From Notolepis coatsorum (taxonomy: Eukaryota; Chordata; Actinopteri; Aulopiformes; Paralepididae), in assembly GCA_963971535.1 (NCBI GenBank), contig OZ020592.1:127435186-127499185 (forward strand): DNA of 64,000 nucleotides, written 5' to 3'. Under the pieces are notes generated by a model. It saw only the letters and a program-made list of their open reading frames with translations, was not told the DNA's origin and ran no database searches. Shown here in pieces: positions 1 through 9,781 of this stretch. The translations under genes and the position numbers were made by a program. Positions within the stretch are counted from its first letter, which is position 1. Each line of letters opens with the position of its first letter.

Positions 1-61
1 ATTTGTAGGAGAGACATACGTATTTTTTTTTTATATTAGTTTCCGACTAATTTTGTTTTCA

Positions 62-128
62 GAACATCACACACATATTAGATTCTATTAGATTAGATTG
101 AACTTTATTGTCAGAGAACAACACAATA
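62..128 (-). mobile_element. LINE-like 3' tail fragment
   Basis: Read on the minus strand, this stretch contains AATAAAGTTCAATC followed by a short (TCTAA)-type repeat. That is the layout of a non-LTR retrotransposon 3' end with a polyadenylation signal and a short tandem tail. Only the tail is recognisable, because the body is replaced by the GA-rich repeat to its right. No coding part is present and the family is not assignable. Confidence 0.35.
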
Positions 129-1035
129 TTATGGGCTGCGTAAAAAGAACACAGGTGAGAGGAAGGGAGGATGAGAGGTGAGAGGAATGGGGGATGAGAG
201 GTGAGAGAGGGGAGGAGGAGAGGTGAGAGGAAGGGAGGAGAGGTGAGAGGAAGGGAGGCAGAGAGGTGAGAGAGGGGAGGATGAGAGGTGAGAGAGGGGA
301 GGAGGATAGGTGAGAGGAAGGGAGGAGTAGATGTGAGAGGAAGGGAGGAGTAGAGGTGAGATGAAGGGAGGATATGTGAGAGGAAGGGAGGCGGAGAGGT
401 GATAGAGGGGGAGAGTAGAGGTGAGAGAGGAGGAGGAGAGGTGAGAGAGGGGAGGAGTATATGTGAGAGGAGGGGAGGTGAGGGGGATATGTGAGAGGAG
501 GAGAGGGGATGAGAGAGGGGAGTTGAAGAGGTGAGAGGAGAAGAGGGGAGGAAATGAGAGATGGAAGGAGGTGAGGGCAGTTGAAGAGGTGAGATGGGGG
601 CGGGGGGTGGAGAGGGGATTAAAAGTGAGATGAGGAGAGAGGGGAGGTAGAGAGGTGAGAGGAGGAGAGAGGGGAGGTGGATAGGTGAGAGGAGGAAATG
701 TGAGATGAGGAGAGAGGGGAGGTAGAGAGGTGAGATGAGGAGAGAGGGGAGGTGGAGAGGTGAGGTGAGGATATGTGAGAGGATGAGATGTGAGTAGGAC
801 AGGATATGTGAGAGGAGGGGAGGAGGATAGGGGAGTAAAAGTGAGATGAGGAGAGAGGGGAGGATGAAAGGAGAGAAGAGGAGAGAGGATGGGAGGTGAG
901 AGGAGGATATATTGGGAGGTGGATATGAGAGAGGGGAGGTGGAGAGGTGAGAGGATGTGATGTGAGAGGAGGATAGAGGGGAGGCAAAGTGAGAGGAGAG
1001 GCAAGCGGAGGAAATGTGAGAGGAGAGATGGTTGG
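129..1035. repeat. GA-rich degenerate minisatellite
   Basis: About 0.9 kb is almost purely purine on the plus strand. It is built from degenerate units such as GAGGTGAGAGGAGGGGAG with small length changes and occasional T. Long open frames on the minus strand (Ser/Pro/Leu/His-rich) arise only because stop codons are rare in pyrimidine-rich DNA, so I do not call a gene. Such polypurine tracts can form intramolecular triplex or slipped structures; that is inference. Confidence 0.85.
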
Positions 1036-1500
<465 letters not shown>

Positions 1501-1640
1501 CGGGCATGTATATTTGTGTGTGTGTGCACTTGCCTGCCCGCATGTCTGTGTCTATTAGAGTTAGATAATGTGTATGTGTGAGTGTGTAATCCAACATCCA
1601 TGTGTGAGACAGATAACAAGAGAGATAACGAGAGAGAGGG

Positions 1641-1664
1641 TGTGTGTGTGTGTGTGTGTGTGTG
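1641..1664. repeat. Short (TG)n microsatellite
   Basis: Twelve TG units follow a GA-rich stretch. Smaller CA/GT runs occur at about 1742-1756 and 1814-1829. Confidence 0.9.
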
Positions 1665-1935
1665 GGGCTGACAGTGGAAAGACAGATGACCCTGAGAAGA
1701 GGAACAGTCTCCCTGCCTGAACACCATTCATCATCACTGAGCACACACACACACACGTGCACGTTTTACCATGCGCATGTATCACTGAGTACATGGACTT
1801 GAGACAAGCACACGTGTGTGTGTGTGTGTTTGACCATCATCATCACTGGTAGTGTAATTGCCATGCTCAACTCACTGAGCTACAGAGGGAATTGAACCAC
1901 TGTGAGGCAGTGAGAGGGGCAGCTGGTCAGAGGAA

Positions 1936-1936
<1 letters not shown>

Positions 1937-2014
<78 letters not shown>
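1937..2014. repeat. (AC)n microsatellite
   Basis: A perfect AC repeat of about 78 bp passes into CTCACACACAGAGAG. Confidence 0.97.
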
Positions 2015-2020
<6 letters not shown>

Positions 2021-2125
2021 ACAGAGAGATACACTGAGAGGGCGATCAAAGAGAGACAGATAGAGAATACCACTCAATTTAAGAATTCATATACATTATT
2101 CCTCTAGCCAAAGACAGTTCCATCA

Positions 2126-2579
2126 AACAGAGAACAGCGACTGTCTGTACTGTTATGAGAATCTATCTACCAGGCCATGCAGATAACAGACTGTCTGTAC
2201 TAGGGCTGCACCATTAATCGAAGAAAAAAAAATCGCGACCTCGATTCATAGACCTATGCGATCTCATAAAAAAAGTATGACTATAAAAAAAAATATTACA
2301 TTACATTTTTATTTTTTACTTAACTTTTTTAAATAATGGCGAAAAATAAGAATCATGTGAGAGAATCGTGATCTCAATTCATAGAGAGAAAAATCGTGAT
2401 TCACATTTTAGCAAAAATTGTGCAGCAGCCCTAGTCTGTACTGTTATGAGTACATATCTACCAGACCAGAGAACAGACTGTCTGTACTGTTATGAGTACA
2501 TATCTACCAGGTCAGATAACAGACTGTCTGTACTGTTATGAATATCTATCTACCAGGTCAGATAACAGACTGTCTGTAC
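2126..2579. repeat. 46-bp minisatellite split by a hAT MITE
   Basis: About five copies of a unit containing CAGACTGTCTGTACTGTTAT are present. The copies at 2474, 2520 and 2566 are spaced exactly 46 bp apart. The second copy is broken by the 2201-2433 MITE. The last copy stops inside the unit at 2579, where another TAGGG-type terminus begins. Confidence 0.85.
2201..2433. mobile_element. hAT-like MITE with 8-bp TSD
   Basis: This 233-bp non-coding element begins TAGGGCTGCACC and ends GCAGCAGCCCTA, giving imperfect terminal inverted repeats. It is flanked by a perfect 8-bp target duplication, GTCTGTAC, at 2193-2200 and 2434-2441. An 8-bp duplication with YAGGG-type termini is characteristic of the hAT superfamily. 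The inside is AT-rich with ATCGTGATTC-type palindromic motifs and no transposase, so it must have been mobilised in trans. Confidence 0.85.
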
Positions 2580-2650
2580 TAGGGATGTCCGATATTATCG
2601 GCCGATATTGGCATTAAAATGTAATATCGGAAAATATCTGTATTTGTTTT
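2580..2650. mobile_element. Left terminus of a second hAT-like element
   Basis: TAGGGATGTCC starts immediately after another GTCTGTAC (2572-2579), followed by palindromic ATCGGCCGAT motifs. No matching right terminus (GGACATCCCTA plus GTCTGTAC) is visible downstream. This is therefore either a truncated copy or one whose right end has been lost or rearranged. Confidence 0.5.
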
Positions 2651-2682
2651 CAAAAAAGAAAAAATTATTAAATTTTTTTTTT

Positions 2683-2738
2683 ACATTTATTTAACCTTTA
2701 TTTACCCAGGCAAGCAAGTAAGAACAAATTCTTATTTT
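2683..2738 (+). mobile_element. Dispersed teleost repeat fragment (LINE-tail type)
   Basis: The phrase AACCTTTATTTACCCAGGCA, followed by AAGTAAGAACAAATTC, resembles a short dispersed repeat common in teleosts and often seen at retroelement 3' ends. Only about 55 bp is recognisable, and the assignment is from memory of the motif. Confidence 0.3.
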
Positions 2739-2740
2739 AT

Positions 2741-3899
2741 TTATTGTCAAAAGTATGCATAATGTTGTGTTAATTCCACAAAAAGAGATATGTAATGTTA
2801 ATTACCTGAAATTATTCCGTTTTTTTCGGGGGGAAACCCCGCATATATGTGACCGAGACCAGCGACCGCGCCGACAAGTCGGCGTCTTGGGTCCTTCAAA
2901 AAAAGGTAATTTTTATATATATATAATTACAGTTCGAGTGTTGAAGAACATATTTAGTATAACAGCGAACAGATATAATAACTCTAATTGTAAGAATTCT
3001 GTGTTTAAAAAAGGCTGTTTTGAGACAGAAGTCTGTCCTCTGCACGGAGCAAGGTTGGGCTGGTACATTTTTGCATGTGAATAGTCTGCACGTTGAGAGG
3101 TACGCCCACACTGTGTTTATTCAGATTCACTGAGCCCAGCTAACATTCACACAGATAAATTAACGTTAACGATGGACGCACAGAGCTTGTCAGCTGCTCT
3201 CAACAGGGGAAGAGAAGGAAGAATTATTGACATTCAACAGGGTAAGTGTATTTATGATTGAATATTGTATTGCATACGTAGATGTAGATGTAGGTTTTGT
3301 GTGGTGTGTAACTACAATCGGATCTACAGGACAGAAAAGTAGCGGTTAATTTCAAACGTAATTCAAGTATTAACATCATGAACATGTCAAAACGGCATGT
3401 AGAATGTATATTATCATCAATACGTTAGTTTAGCAATAGGTTAAAAGTGTCTAGATAGTTTTAACTGTTTGATTTGGCCATTCTACCCGCGAGGTCGTCC
3501 ATTTTGGATATTTTGGGAATTGTAGACTTTTTGCGGCCATTTTGTAATACACTACAAAACTGTAAAACTACACTTCCTGCAGGGATCTGGGGTTCAAGGT
3601 TCATAGTTCTGTATGAATTTCTTTAATAACGCTTATTATTCGGGATAATATAACACAAAAGGTAAAGTTTTTGACAAATATTGAAAGGCTTTCAAGTTTC
3701 TCTTCCCTATTGTTAACATGTAGTAACAATTAGATCTGAAATTAGTTTCAAAACGGTTGCACTGTGGTGAAAATAAAAAAGTACATGTTATATTCAGTAT
3801 GCTTGTATGCCAGTGGTGATGCTCCAAACATAATTTCGTTGTAACAACAATGCCACATACAAGATACAACGGTATGTTAACCACTAACCGCCCACCGGG
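2741..3899. other. Mostly unassigned AT-rich sequence
   Basis: Apart from the exon-like segment at 3172-3241, I recognise nothing. The stretch may be the interior of the element whose left end is at 2580, because a TAGGG-type right terminus occurs at about 3999. However, the termini and target duplications do not match. Confidence 0.4.
3172..3241 (+). other. Possible first coding exon (orphan)
   Basis: An ATG in a good context (ACGATGG) opens a 23-codon frame beginning MDAQSLSAALNRG. It ends one base before a consensus splice donor, GTAAGTG, at 3242. Upstream lies AT-rich, promoter-like sequence. No partner exon with matching phase is identifiable downstream. It could be exon 1 of a lost DNA-transposon gene or chance. 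I do not recognise the peptide. Confidence 0.2.
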
Positions 3900-3999
3900 G
3901 GCTGTTTTTTTTCACAATCTAATATAATTATTATAATCTTTTTCTTTTTTTTCCAAGTAGATTATTCATTTCAATATAGAATATTCGTTGACAGCCCTA
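3900..3999. mobile_element. hAT-like right-end fragment
   Basis: The sequence ends AATATTCGTTGACAGCCCTA, the mirror of the common TAGGGCTGTCAACGA hAT-type terminus. The preceding 100 bp is AT-rich, as is typical for such MITEs. No left partner or 8-bp target duplication was found. Confidence 0.35.
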
Positions 4000-4120
4000 C
4001 AAGTACAATTAGTTACTGAACACTACATCACCCCTGAGTGGAACATGGAAAGCCAAACTTCCCCCCCACTGTACCAAAAACCCGTACCAAACCGTGACTT
4101 CAAAACGGAGGTTTTGTGGG

Positions 4121-4430
4121 GGCGGCTGATTGGCGCAGTGGGCAAGGCGCTCACCTCTAACGCAGGAGACACTGGGTTTGAGCCCAGCTCTCGGCGTTGC
4201 TACCGGCTGGCCGGTCGTTCATACTAACACAATTGGCAAGTGTTAGAGGGTGGGAAAGCCGGTGGTTGGGGATTGGACGTTGTGGACAGCGACTCCTACA
4301 GGTCGGTTTGGTGACGCCAGTGCGGCGGAAGCAGGAAGTAGCGGGGGCAGCGTGAGCCTCCCACGTGTAATTGTAATTAATTAGTGTAATTAGAATGTTA
4401 TTGTAATGAATTTGTGTAATTACTGTACAC
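4121..4430 (+). mobile_element. tRNA-derived SINE
   Basis: The 5' part is tRNA-like. A box-A match TGGCGCAGTGGG lies at 4131-4142 and a box-B-like GGGTTTGAGCCC at 4174-4185, the spacing of an internal RNA polymerase III promoter. The tRNA-like part is followed by a unique body (GGACAGCGACTCCTAC...) and an AT-rich tail of (TGTAATTA)-like repeats. The same CAGCGACTCCTAC body motif occurs in the minus-strand SINE at 22530-23012, so both belong to related families. This is not a functional tRNA gene: box B is mutated and there is no closed acceptor stem. Confidence 0.75.
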
Positions 4431-4540
4431 TCGAATTAGAATTATGCACATGTGCGCAAATCACTGGCGAGGGGGTATTGCAATCACTCCTGTGTGAGTG
4501 AGTGTGTCTGTGAGTGAGTGTGTATTTGTGTGTGTGTATG

Positions 4541-5012
4541 TGTTACGGTTTGGTAGTTGTGTAGCACCCAGGTGCAGGGCAGAACGGATAAGACGAGAGG
4601 CAGGTGTTGGGTTTCAAACAAAGGGTACTCTTTTATTTTGAGTAAAAAGGTACACGCAGACGAGGCGTATACATATACAAATGGGGAAAGCAAAGGGGAG
4701 AAAACGAGGTGTCCAAAACATGTCACAGAAGGAATACGTTGGACGACGGTGCTACATATGCAGTGCACACAATAAAGTCAACACGCGATAAGGAAAAGAC
4801 ACGGCAATAAATACAAGTGACGAATGGACTTATCCTCCATGGCAGGAGCGATACGTGTTACTCACATAGGCATTACTCATGGGCAGTCTGTCGATCGACG
4901 CACAGTGTCAATAGTAACAAGGAAGAGCATATAAAGCCACCCTAACTAGACACACCAGGTGCCAATGAATGCAATCAGGGCAGATAGACAGGCCAATTAC
5001 CACCAGGTAACA
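4541..5012. mobile_element. Possible solo LTR
   Basis: The segment starts TGTTACGG and ends CAGGTAACA, giving TG...CA ends with a 6-bp inverted repeat TGTTAC/GTAACA, as in LTRs. Its length (472 bp) is in the LTR range. AATAAA motifs occur on both strands, and a TATAAA occurs on the plus strand at about 4931. The flanking 5-bp sequences (GTATG and CTAGG) do not match, so no target duplication supports it. Confidence 0.35.
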
Positions 5013-5277
5013 CTAGGGCTTTGCTCCCTGAGGAGAGTGTGGGAGAATGTTCCCGGATCAATCAAGGCAGACAGTCAGGTAGGCTTGATAAACATGGGTT
5101 TAATACACCAAAATAGGTTCAGGTAAATGAAAGAGTTACAGCGGATGACTCAGAGTGAACACTGGCCGGGTGTATGCTCTAGATCAGTGGTTCCCAACCT
5201 TTTTCCCCCCAGGGACCCCCAAACATCTCTGATGAAATTCGCGGACCCCCTCCTAATAAGATACCATAAAATACGTT

Positions 5278-5766
5278 TTTTTTTTTCATTTTAATAACAA
5301 ACTGCTTATACACAGGCATATGCATCACAATTAGACCCACTATGCTTCTTTGACTTGTGCCTTCAATCAACAAATCTCATCTTGCACCATATGCATTTCA
5401 AAATGTTTGGCCAATATTCAAATCCAGTATTCATCCTCTCAAATCAGTCCCTAATGGTGAACGGTTTGCATTTATGGAACAAATCAATGCAACAAATTAA
5501 ACTAAATATGAGACAGGAAATTCCAATCAGTAGCAGAGAGAATCTGTCCTAGCTGGGTTTAATACCTTTTTTTTGTCATTTTAATAACAAACTGCTTATA
5601 CACAGGCATATGCATCATAATTAGACCCACTATGCTTCTTTGACTTGTGCCTTCAATCAACAAATCTAATCTTGCACCATATGTATTTCAAAATTTTGGC
5701 CAATATTCAAATCCTGTATTCATCCTCTCAAATCAGGCCCTAATGGTGAACGGTTTGCATTTATGT
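5278..5766. repeat. Two direct copies of a ~195-bp segment, 290 bp apart
   Basis: The stretch beginning TTTTAATAACAAACTGCTTA at 5289 recurs at 5579 with few substitutions. Both copies end near CGGTTTGCATTTATG. They are separated by about 95 bp. The duplication lies inside the hAT element at 5185-6837, at the place where the transposase C-terminus should be. Confidence 0.85.
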
Positions 5767-5999
5767 TGAATGAAGTAAGAATCCACTGCAGTAAAAATAT
5801 CCTCACCTCGAGTGGTGGTAGTAAGGTTGACTGACATGAGAATGTCCTGCTTCAGATCCTCATTTTCGATATATTGCACATAAACGATGAGCACAGCCTC
5901 GTCTGCGACAGTTGTAGTTTCATCAAGTTGTATGGCAAAATGGACCCTTTCTAAGCTTTTCTGACAGCTGCTGCTCGCAATCACTTGACATCTTATCAA
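5733..5999 (-). pseudogene. hAT transposase catalytic-region fragment
   Basis: Eighty-eight codons remain. The motif FAIQLDETTTVADEAVLIVYV corresponds to the segment around the first catalytic Asp of the hAT RNase-H-like fold (FxLQLDEST-type motif in ZBED5/Buster-like transposases). It is followed by an EDLKQDILMSVNLTTTTRGED-like stretch typical of the same group. The fragment is out of frame with the upstream BED-domain piece, and everything C-terminal (second Asp, Glu, dimerisation domain) is absent. No activity is expected. Confidence 0.75.
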
Positions 6000-6072
6000 T
6001 TCGGTCTTTCACTACATTGTTCGAGAGTGGTACTGATTTTAGTTTATCCGCCACCTGTGGGCCGCACAGTTT

Positions 6073-6492
6073 CTAAACCATTTTGATGCAGGCTGGTTTG
6101 ATGAGCTGCTCGCCAATATTGTGCGGTTTCTTTGCTTTTGCAATTAAAAGCGAACACTCAAAGGAGGCTTCGGTAGCCTTCTGTAAATCACTGCCACCCC
6201 TGCTCCACGCTACTCTAACATCAACAGGCTTGTTCGCCTTGAGAGACTGTTCTTTCCTCCGAAAAAAGTCCGGATCCTTCCCAACGGTTTCTGGGTGCTT
6301 AGACGCCTGATGTCTCTTCAGCTTGCTGGGCTTCAGGCTCGAGTTTGCCAACTTTTCTCCACAAATCACACACTCAGGTCGTTTGTCTGGTCCCTCAGTG
6401 AAGCCCATGGTGATGTAATTTTCGCGATTGCTGTAGGTCCTAACTTTTTTTGCAGATGAGCTGCCGTCATCTCCTTTTCGTTTGTCACACAT
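6073..6492 (-). pseudogene. hAT transposase N-terminus with BED-type zinc finger
   Basis: A 139-codon frame starts MCDKRKGDDGSSSAKK. It contains CVICGEKLANSSLKPSKLKRH...H, a BED/C2H2-type DNA-binding finger (Cys-x2-Cys then His-x4-His), at about residues 41-66. A KANKPVDVR... linker follows, as in ZBED5/SCAND3-like hAT proteins. The normal role would be binding the transposon ends. The frame is broken before the catalytic region, so this is a remnant. Confidence 0.75.
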
Positions 6493-8496
6493 TTTCGCCT
6501 CTGGCGGCTGACTGCAGACGAGCCGAGAAAGTTAACTAGCGTGCTAGGCTAGCTACAGAAAGTGATACAGTCAACTGATTCGCGTTTTAGCGGCTACCCG
6601 GTAGCCTACTGTTAACGTTCAAAAATCATGTCTAGATGTTTATTTATTTATCTTTATTTTTTATTGTAGTGGAGAGACTATTCATGCTTCTGATGATAAA
6701 AATATGCTAATTAAATATTTCTCTGAAAAAAAAAAAAAAAAAAAAAAAGGACCTCAAATCATCTGTGGTCTGGCGGACCCCCTGCGCCCCCTGGCGGACC
6801 CCCAGGGGGTCCGCGGACCCCAGGTTGGGAATCACTGCTCTAGATAGATGATATTGGTTACATTATATACAGGAGAATTGAGAGTCCTAACCCAATAATA
6901 CACGAGACCCTCTTCTTGGGACCAAGTAAGGTTTTGTCGATATTCCAATGTACAGTTTTGCTTGTACAGTTGTACAGTTTTCCCCACCCCACCTACCCAA
7001 TCCCCCCACCCCACCCACCCACCCAACCACCTCCAATGTACAGTTCCCCCCCCCACCCCATATACCTACCCCCCCTCCACCCCACCTACCGAACCTCCTC
7101 CAATCTACAGTTGCTACGTCAAATTATACTCTCTTTTAGACTCTTTTTGTATCACAAACAGTACTGTATTTGTAAATCTGGTATGTCATAAATGTATAGA
7201 TGTAGCATGTAGCAGTACTGTCTCTCTGTATGTCGTGTATGTCATATATGTTATGATGAATTGAAAATGGGGGACCCTGATGTAAACAAGACGAAAGTCT
7301 TTCTCTGGTCTGCATCCCCTTAACACTTCGAATGCCACCCACAATTTTTCTCGTGTTATTACCCCCCGGGTTGAATGCCCACTCACGAGAATATTAGTTT
7401 TATTCGTTTTTTTTTTTTATTAGCGATCTGAAATCATATTGCATCAAGCGAGCCTACCGTTGGAGATCCAGTCACCCCAGGCGCTCATATGTGAAAAAGC
7501 GCCCCCTATCGTCTCCCAGATGGTAAATCACCCTTTTGGATTGGACTCAATGAAAATGAATGGGAAAAAACACCCCGCACTCCACATTTTACTTCTCACT
7601 CATGTAACCGGGGTCTACCAGAGTTCACTCTGGAGCCTCCGAGCCGCGGGGAATATGTGTTTTACTGTATACACGATGGATCAATCAAATGAGCGATTTT
7701 TTTGAATGGCGATCGGGAATTGGAATAAACCATTTGGATACCATCTGATCTCAGGTAAGGAATCTATGTTATCAGTATTAGGATAATCAGACCCGTTTTC
7801 ACGGATATATAAGCTTTTATGTGATTATGGTGATAGGCTGTTTGACTGCTCACGGTCAGGAAATAGGAGAATCGATTTTCAACTGGCGGCACGAGCGTGC
7901 ATGCGTACACATATACTATCGATCATCTAGCGTTTATTTGAAAACTATTCATAAATAGGCCGAAAAATGACAACGTTCTAGAATATTCCAGTAAAAGGCG
8001 ATTATCATAGAATGTGTTGTTTTTTCCGCGAAAACGAGTGATTTTCAAAATGCTATCAAACGGAAATGAAGCGATAAAAAAACAATCTGACATGACAATG
8101 TTGACTGGAAAATGAGTCTTTGATAAGCGACGGGCAGATTAGACACATAGCCATAATTTAAAACATAGATTAGGCGATATTAAAGGGGCTATGCACTGCT
8201 ATTCCTAGCACTATTTGGGCAACTTTACACAATTCCTGTGAGTCTATGTAACACATCTGTAATGTTTATTCCAAAAATAATCATTGTTTTATATTTCTAA
8301 TCTTGTACTCAAAACCAGCATTTTTCAGCCTCAAGAAATCAGGCTATTATTGGCTTGGCTCCACCCATACTAGCAGAATGCTTTGAGTGACAGCCACCCA
8401 CCAAATCCCTGTCCTTCCCTCTCAGGTGTTTTTATTTCGACACGCAAAACATATACCGATTTTACTAACTAACAGCATTAATAACAATCAACAATC

Positions 8497-9450
8497 ATGG
8501 CTGTACATTATGTTTGGGATCCAGAGAGCGACCCACAGTATGATTCAGAAGAAGAAGAAGAAGTCGATTTGCAACAGCGAGGCTTACAAATAGTTTCCGA
8601 TTGGTAAGTTGATTCCACCGTTAGTCTAATGGTTGCCGAAATAACGGTACTTACTTACTTGATCGATCAGCCAGCTTTTGCTTCGATAGCTTGCTATAAG
8701 TAACGTTACCAAGTTAGCTTGCTTCAATAGTTTGCCAAAATGTTAGTTTATAAAGAGCAGCAGTTATACTGTATACAGTGTACTTCTGTCGCGGCCCGTC
8801 GAAAACACACACTAACGTTAGATTGTACTCACCCACCCCCCAAACAACAGCGATCGAGGCTTACAAATAGTTTACGATTGGTAAGTTGATTCCACCGTTA
8901 GTCTAATGGTTGCCGAAATAACGGTACTTACTTACTTGATCGATCAGCCAGCTTTTGCTTCGATAGCTTACTATAAGTAACGTTACCTTGTTTCAATAGT
9001 TTGCCAAAATGTTAGTTTATAAAGAGCAGCTACCGTTTTATACAGTGCCCCCCCCCCCCCCCCCCCCCCCACTCCTATGTACAGTTTCTACGGCAAATGT
9101 ATATCCTTTTTTTTCTGGGCTCTCTTTGCATCATAAACAGTACTGTATTTACAAATATGGTATGTCATAAATATATAGATGTAGCAGTACTGTCTATCTA
9201 TATGTCATATATGTTACGATGAATTGAAAATGGGGGACCCTGATGTAAACAAGACGAAAGTCTTTCTCTGGTCTCCATCATAGCATCCTATAGCAGTTGT
9301 GTTGGTATTGAGCAGTACTGTATTGTAGCAATTTTGATCATTGATTGATAATTTCCTTCACCCTCAAATCAATCTACTAGGTGCACGTGCGGAAATTGTG
9401 AACGGATGCCAACAGAGGCTGAGAATGTATGCTGCACATACAAACAGTGA
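8497..9450 (+). CDS. P2X7 C-terminal-type cysteine-rich mini-protein (two predicted exons)
   Basis: The predicted join is 8497-8603 with 9381-9450. Exon 1 starts MAVHYVWDPESDPQYD and carries an acidic run of five Glu. It ends inside a Trp codon (TG) at a consensus donor GTAAGT (8604). Exon 2 follows a pyrimidine-rich acceptor ending CTACTAG (9371-9380). It completes the Trp and reads CTCGNCERMPTEAENVCC before a stop at 9448. The spliced product is 58 aa. The W-C-x-C-x2-C...CC pattern resembles the start of the intracellular ballast domain of P2X7 receptors, which also occurs as stand-alone multicopy genes in fish. The remainder of that domain is absent, so the frame is truncated or continues by another splice I cannot see. 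Function is unknown. Confidence 0.55.
8571..9045. repeat. Tandem duplication of exon-1 end and intron start (277-bp spacing)
   Basis: GGCTTACAAATAGTTT...GATTGGTAAGTTG at 8581 recurs at 8858. About 200 bp of the following intron also recurs (CGATCAGCCAGCTTTTGC, CAAAATGTTAGTTTATAAAG). A second intact donor GTAAGTTG therefore lies at 8881. The copies differ by a few substitutions and a small deletion in the second. Confidence 0.85.
9045..9352 (+). mobile_element. LINE 3' fragment inside the Kolobok-like intron
   Basis: After a poly-C run come CTCCTATGTACAGTTTCTAC, GAATTGAAAATGGGGGACCC, GTCTTTCTCTGGTCTCCATC and a GAGCAGTACTGTATTGTAGC variant ending in a short TGATTGAT tail. This is the same LINE 3' family as 6945-10298 and 52612-54112, but a separate and more diverged copy. 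It sits within the predicted intron of the P2X7-like gene. Confidence 0.75.
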
Positions 9451-9505
9451 ACGTAGCTAGCAACAGTTAGTAAGTTAGCTGGCTAATTACGACATATCTA
9501 CTTAC

Positions 9506-9781
9506 TACTTGTGTCGGGTCGCGAATAGTAGGTACAACTCCTTTGTTTAGCACCATCCAGGATGCCACGCCAGCATAAAAAAGACCTTGATTGGCAACGT
9601 CCTCGGTGGAAAAATGTGCAGTACAAACCCGAGTATTAGACGTTGCGACAGAACTAGGAGGGTCCCCAAAAACGAACTTGTTCCATTGTTGGCGAAGTTC
9701 GGCATCCACGGGAAAACCGTGCAAAGACGTATTAGTAGCTTTACAGCCAGGAACAGAACATGTTCTGCGGGGTTTGCTCAT
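9506..9781 (-). CDS. THAP-type zinc-finger exon
   Basis: Exactly 92 codons run from an ATG at 9781 to a consensus donor GTAAGT (9505-9500, minus strand), ending on a codon boundary. The peptide has CSVPGC (Cys-x4-Cys) at residues 8-13, FP at 23-24, Trp at 33, VCTAHF (Cys-x2-His) at 52-57, and a late Pro (VPTI, 83-86). These are the C2CH zinc ligands and conserved residues of the THAP DNA-binding domain. THAP domains act in P-element-, Kolobok- and other transposon-derived proteins. The frame continues upstream to 9901, but the internal Met (MSKPRRTC) fits THAP proteins better. No downstream exon was found on this strand, so it is an orphan exon or a remnant. Confidence 0.75.

Larger units (their letters stand above)
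5185..6837 (-). mobile_element. hAT transposon, decayed, 8-bp TSD
   Basis: Termini are CAGTGGTTCCCAACCT and (reverse complement) CAGTGATTCCCAACCT. They are followed inward by G/C-rich GGACCCCC motifs. An exact 8-bp target duplication CTCTAGAT lies at 5177-5184 and 6838-6845. The CAGTG ends and 8-bp duplication identify a hAT element. Transposase coding remains lie on the minus strand in two pieces (6073-6492 and 5733-5999). The C-terminal half is missing, replaced by a 290-bp-spaced duplication near the 3' end. The copy is non-autonomous. Confidence 0.9.

Noticed and set aside
4121..4200. A tRNA gene at the SINE head
   Set aside because: Boxes A and B are present, but box B deviates from GGTTCGA, the arms do not close into a cloverleaf, and a SINE body and tail follow.
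8497..9450. A full-length P2X7 receptor gene
   Set aside because: No transmembrane or ligand-binding exons are present; only the start of the C-terminal cysteine-rich domain is seen.
9506..9781. P-element transposase as the source of the THAP exon
   Set aside because: P elements make 8-bp duplications, but the enclosing unit has TTAA flanks and no P-type catalytic segment. A Kolobok-like origin fits better.
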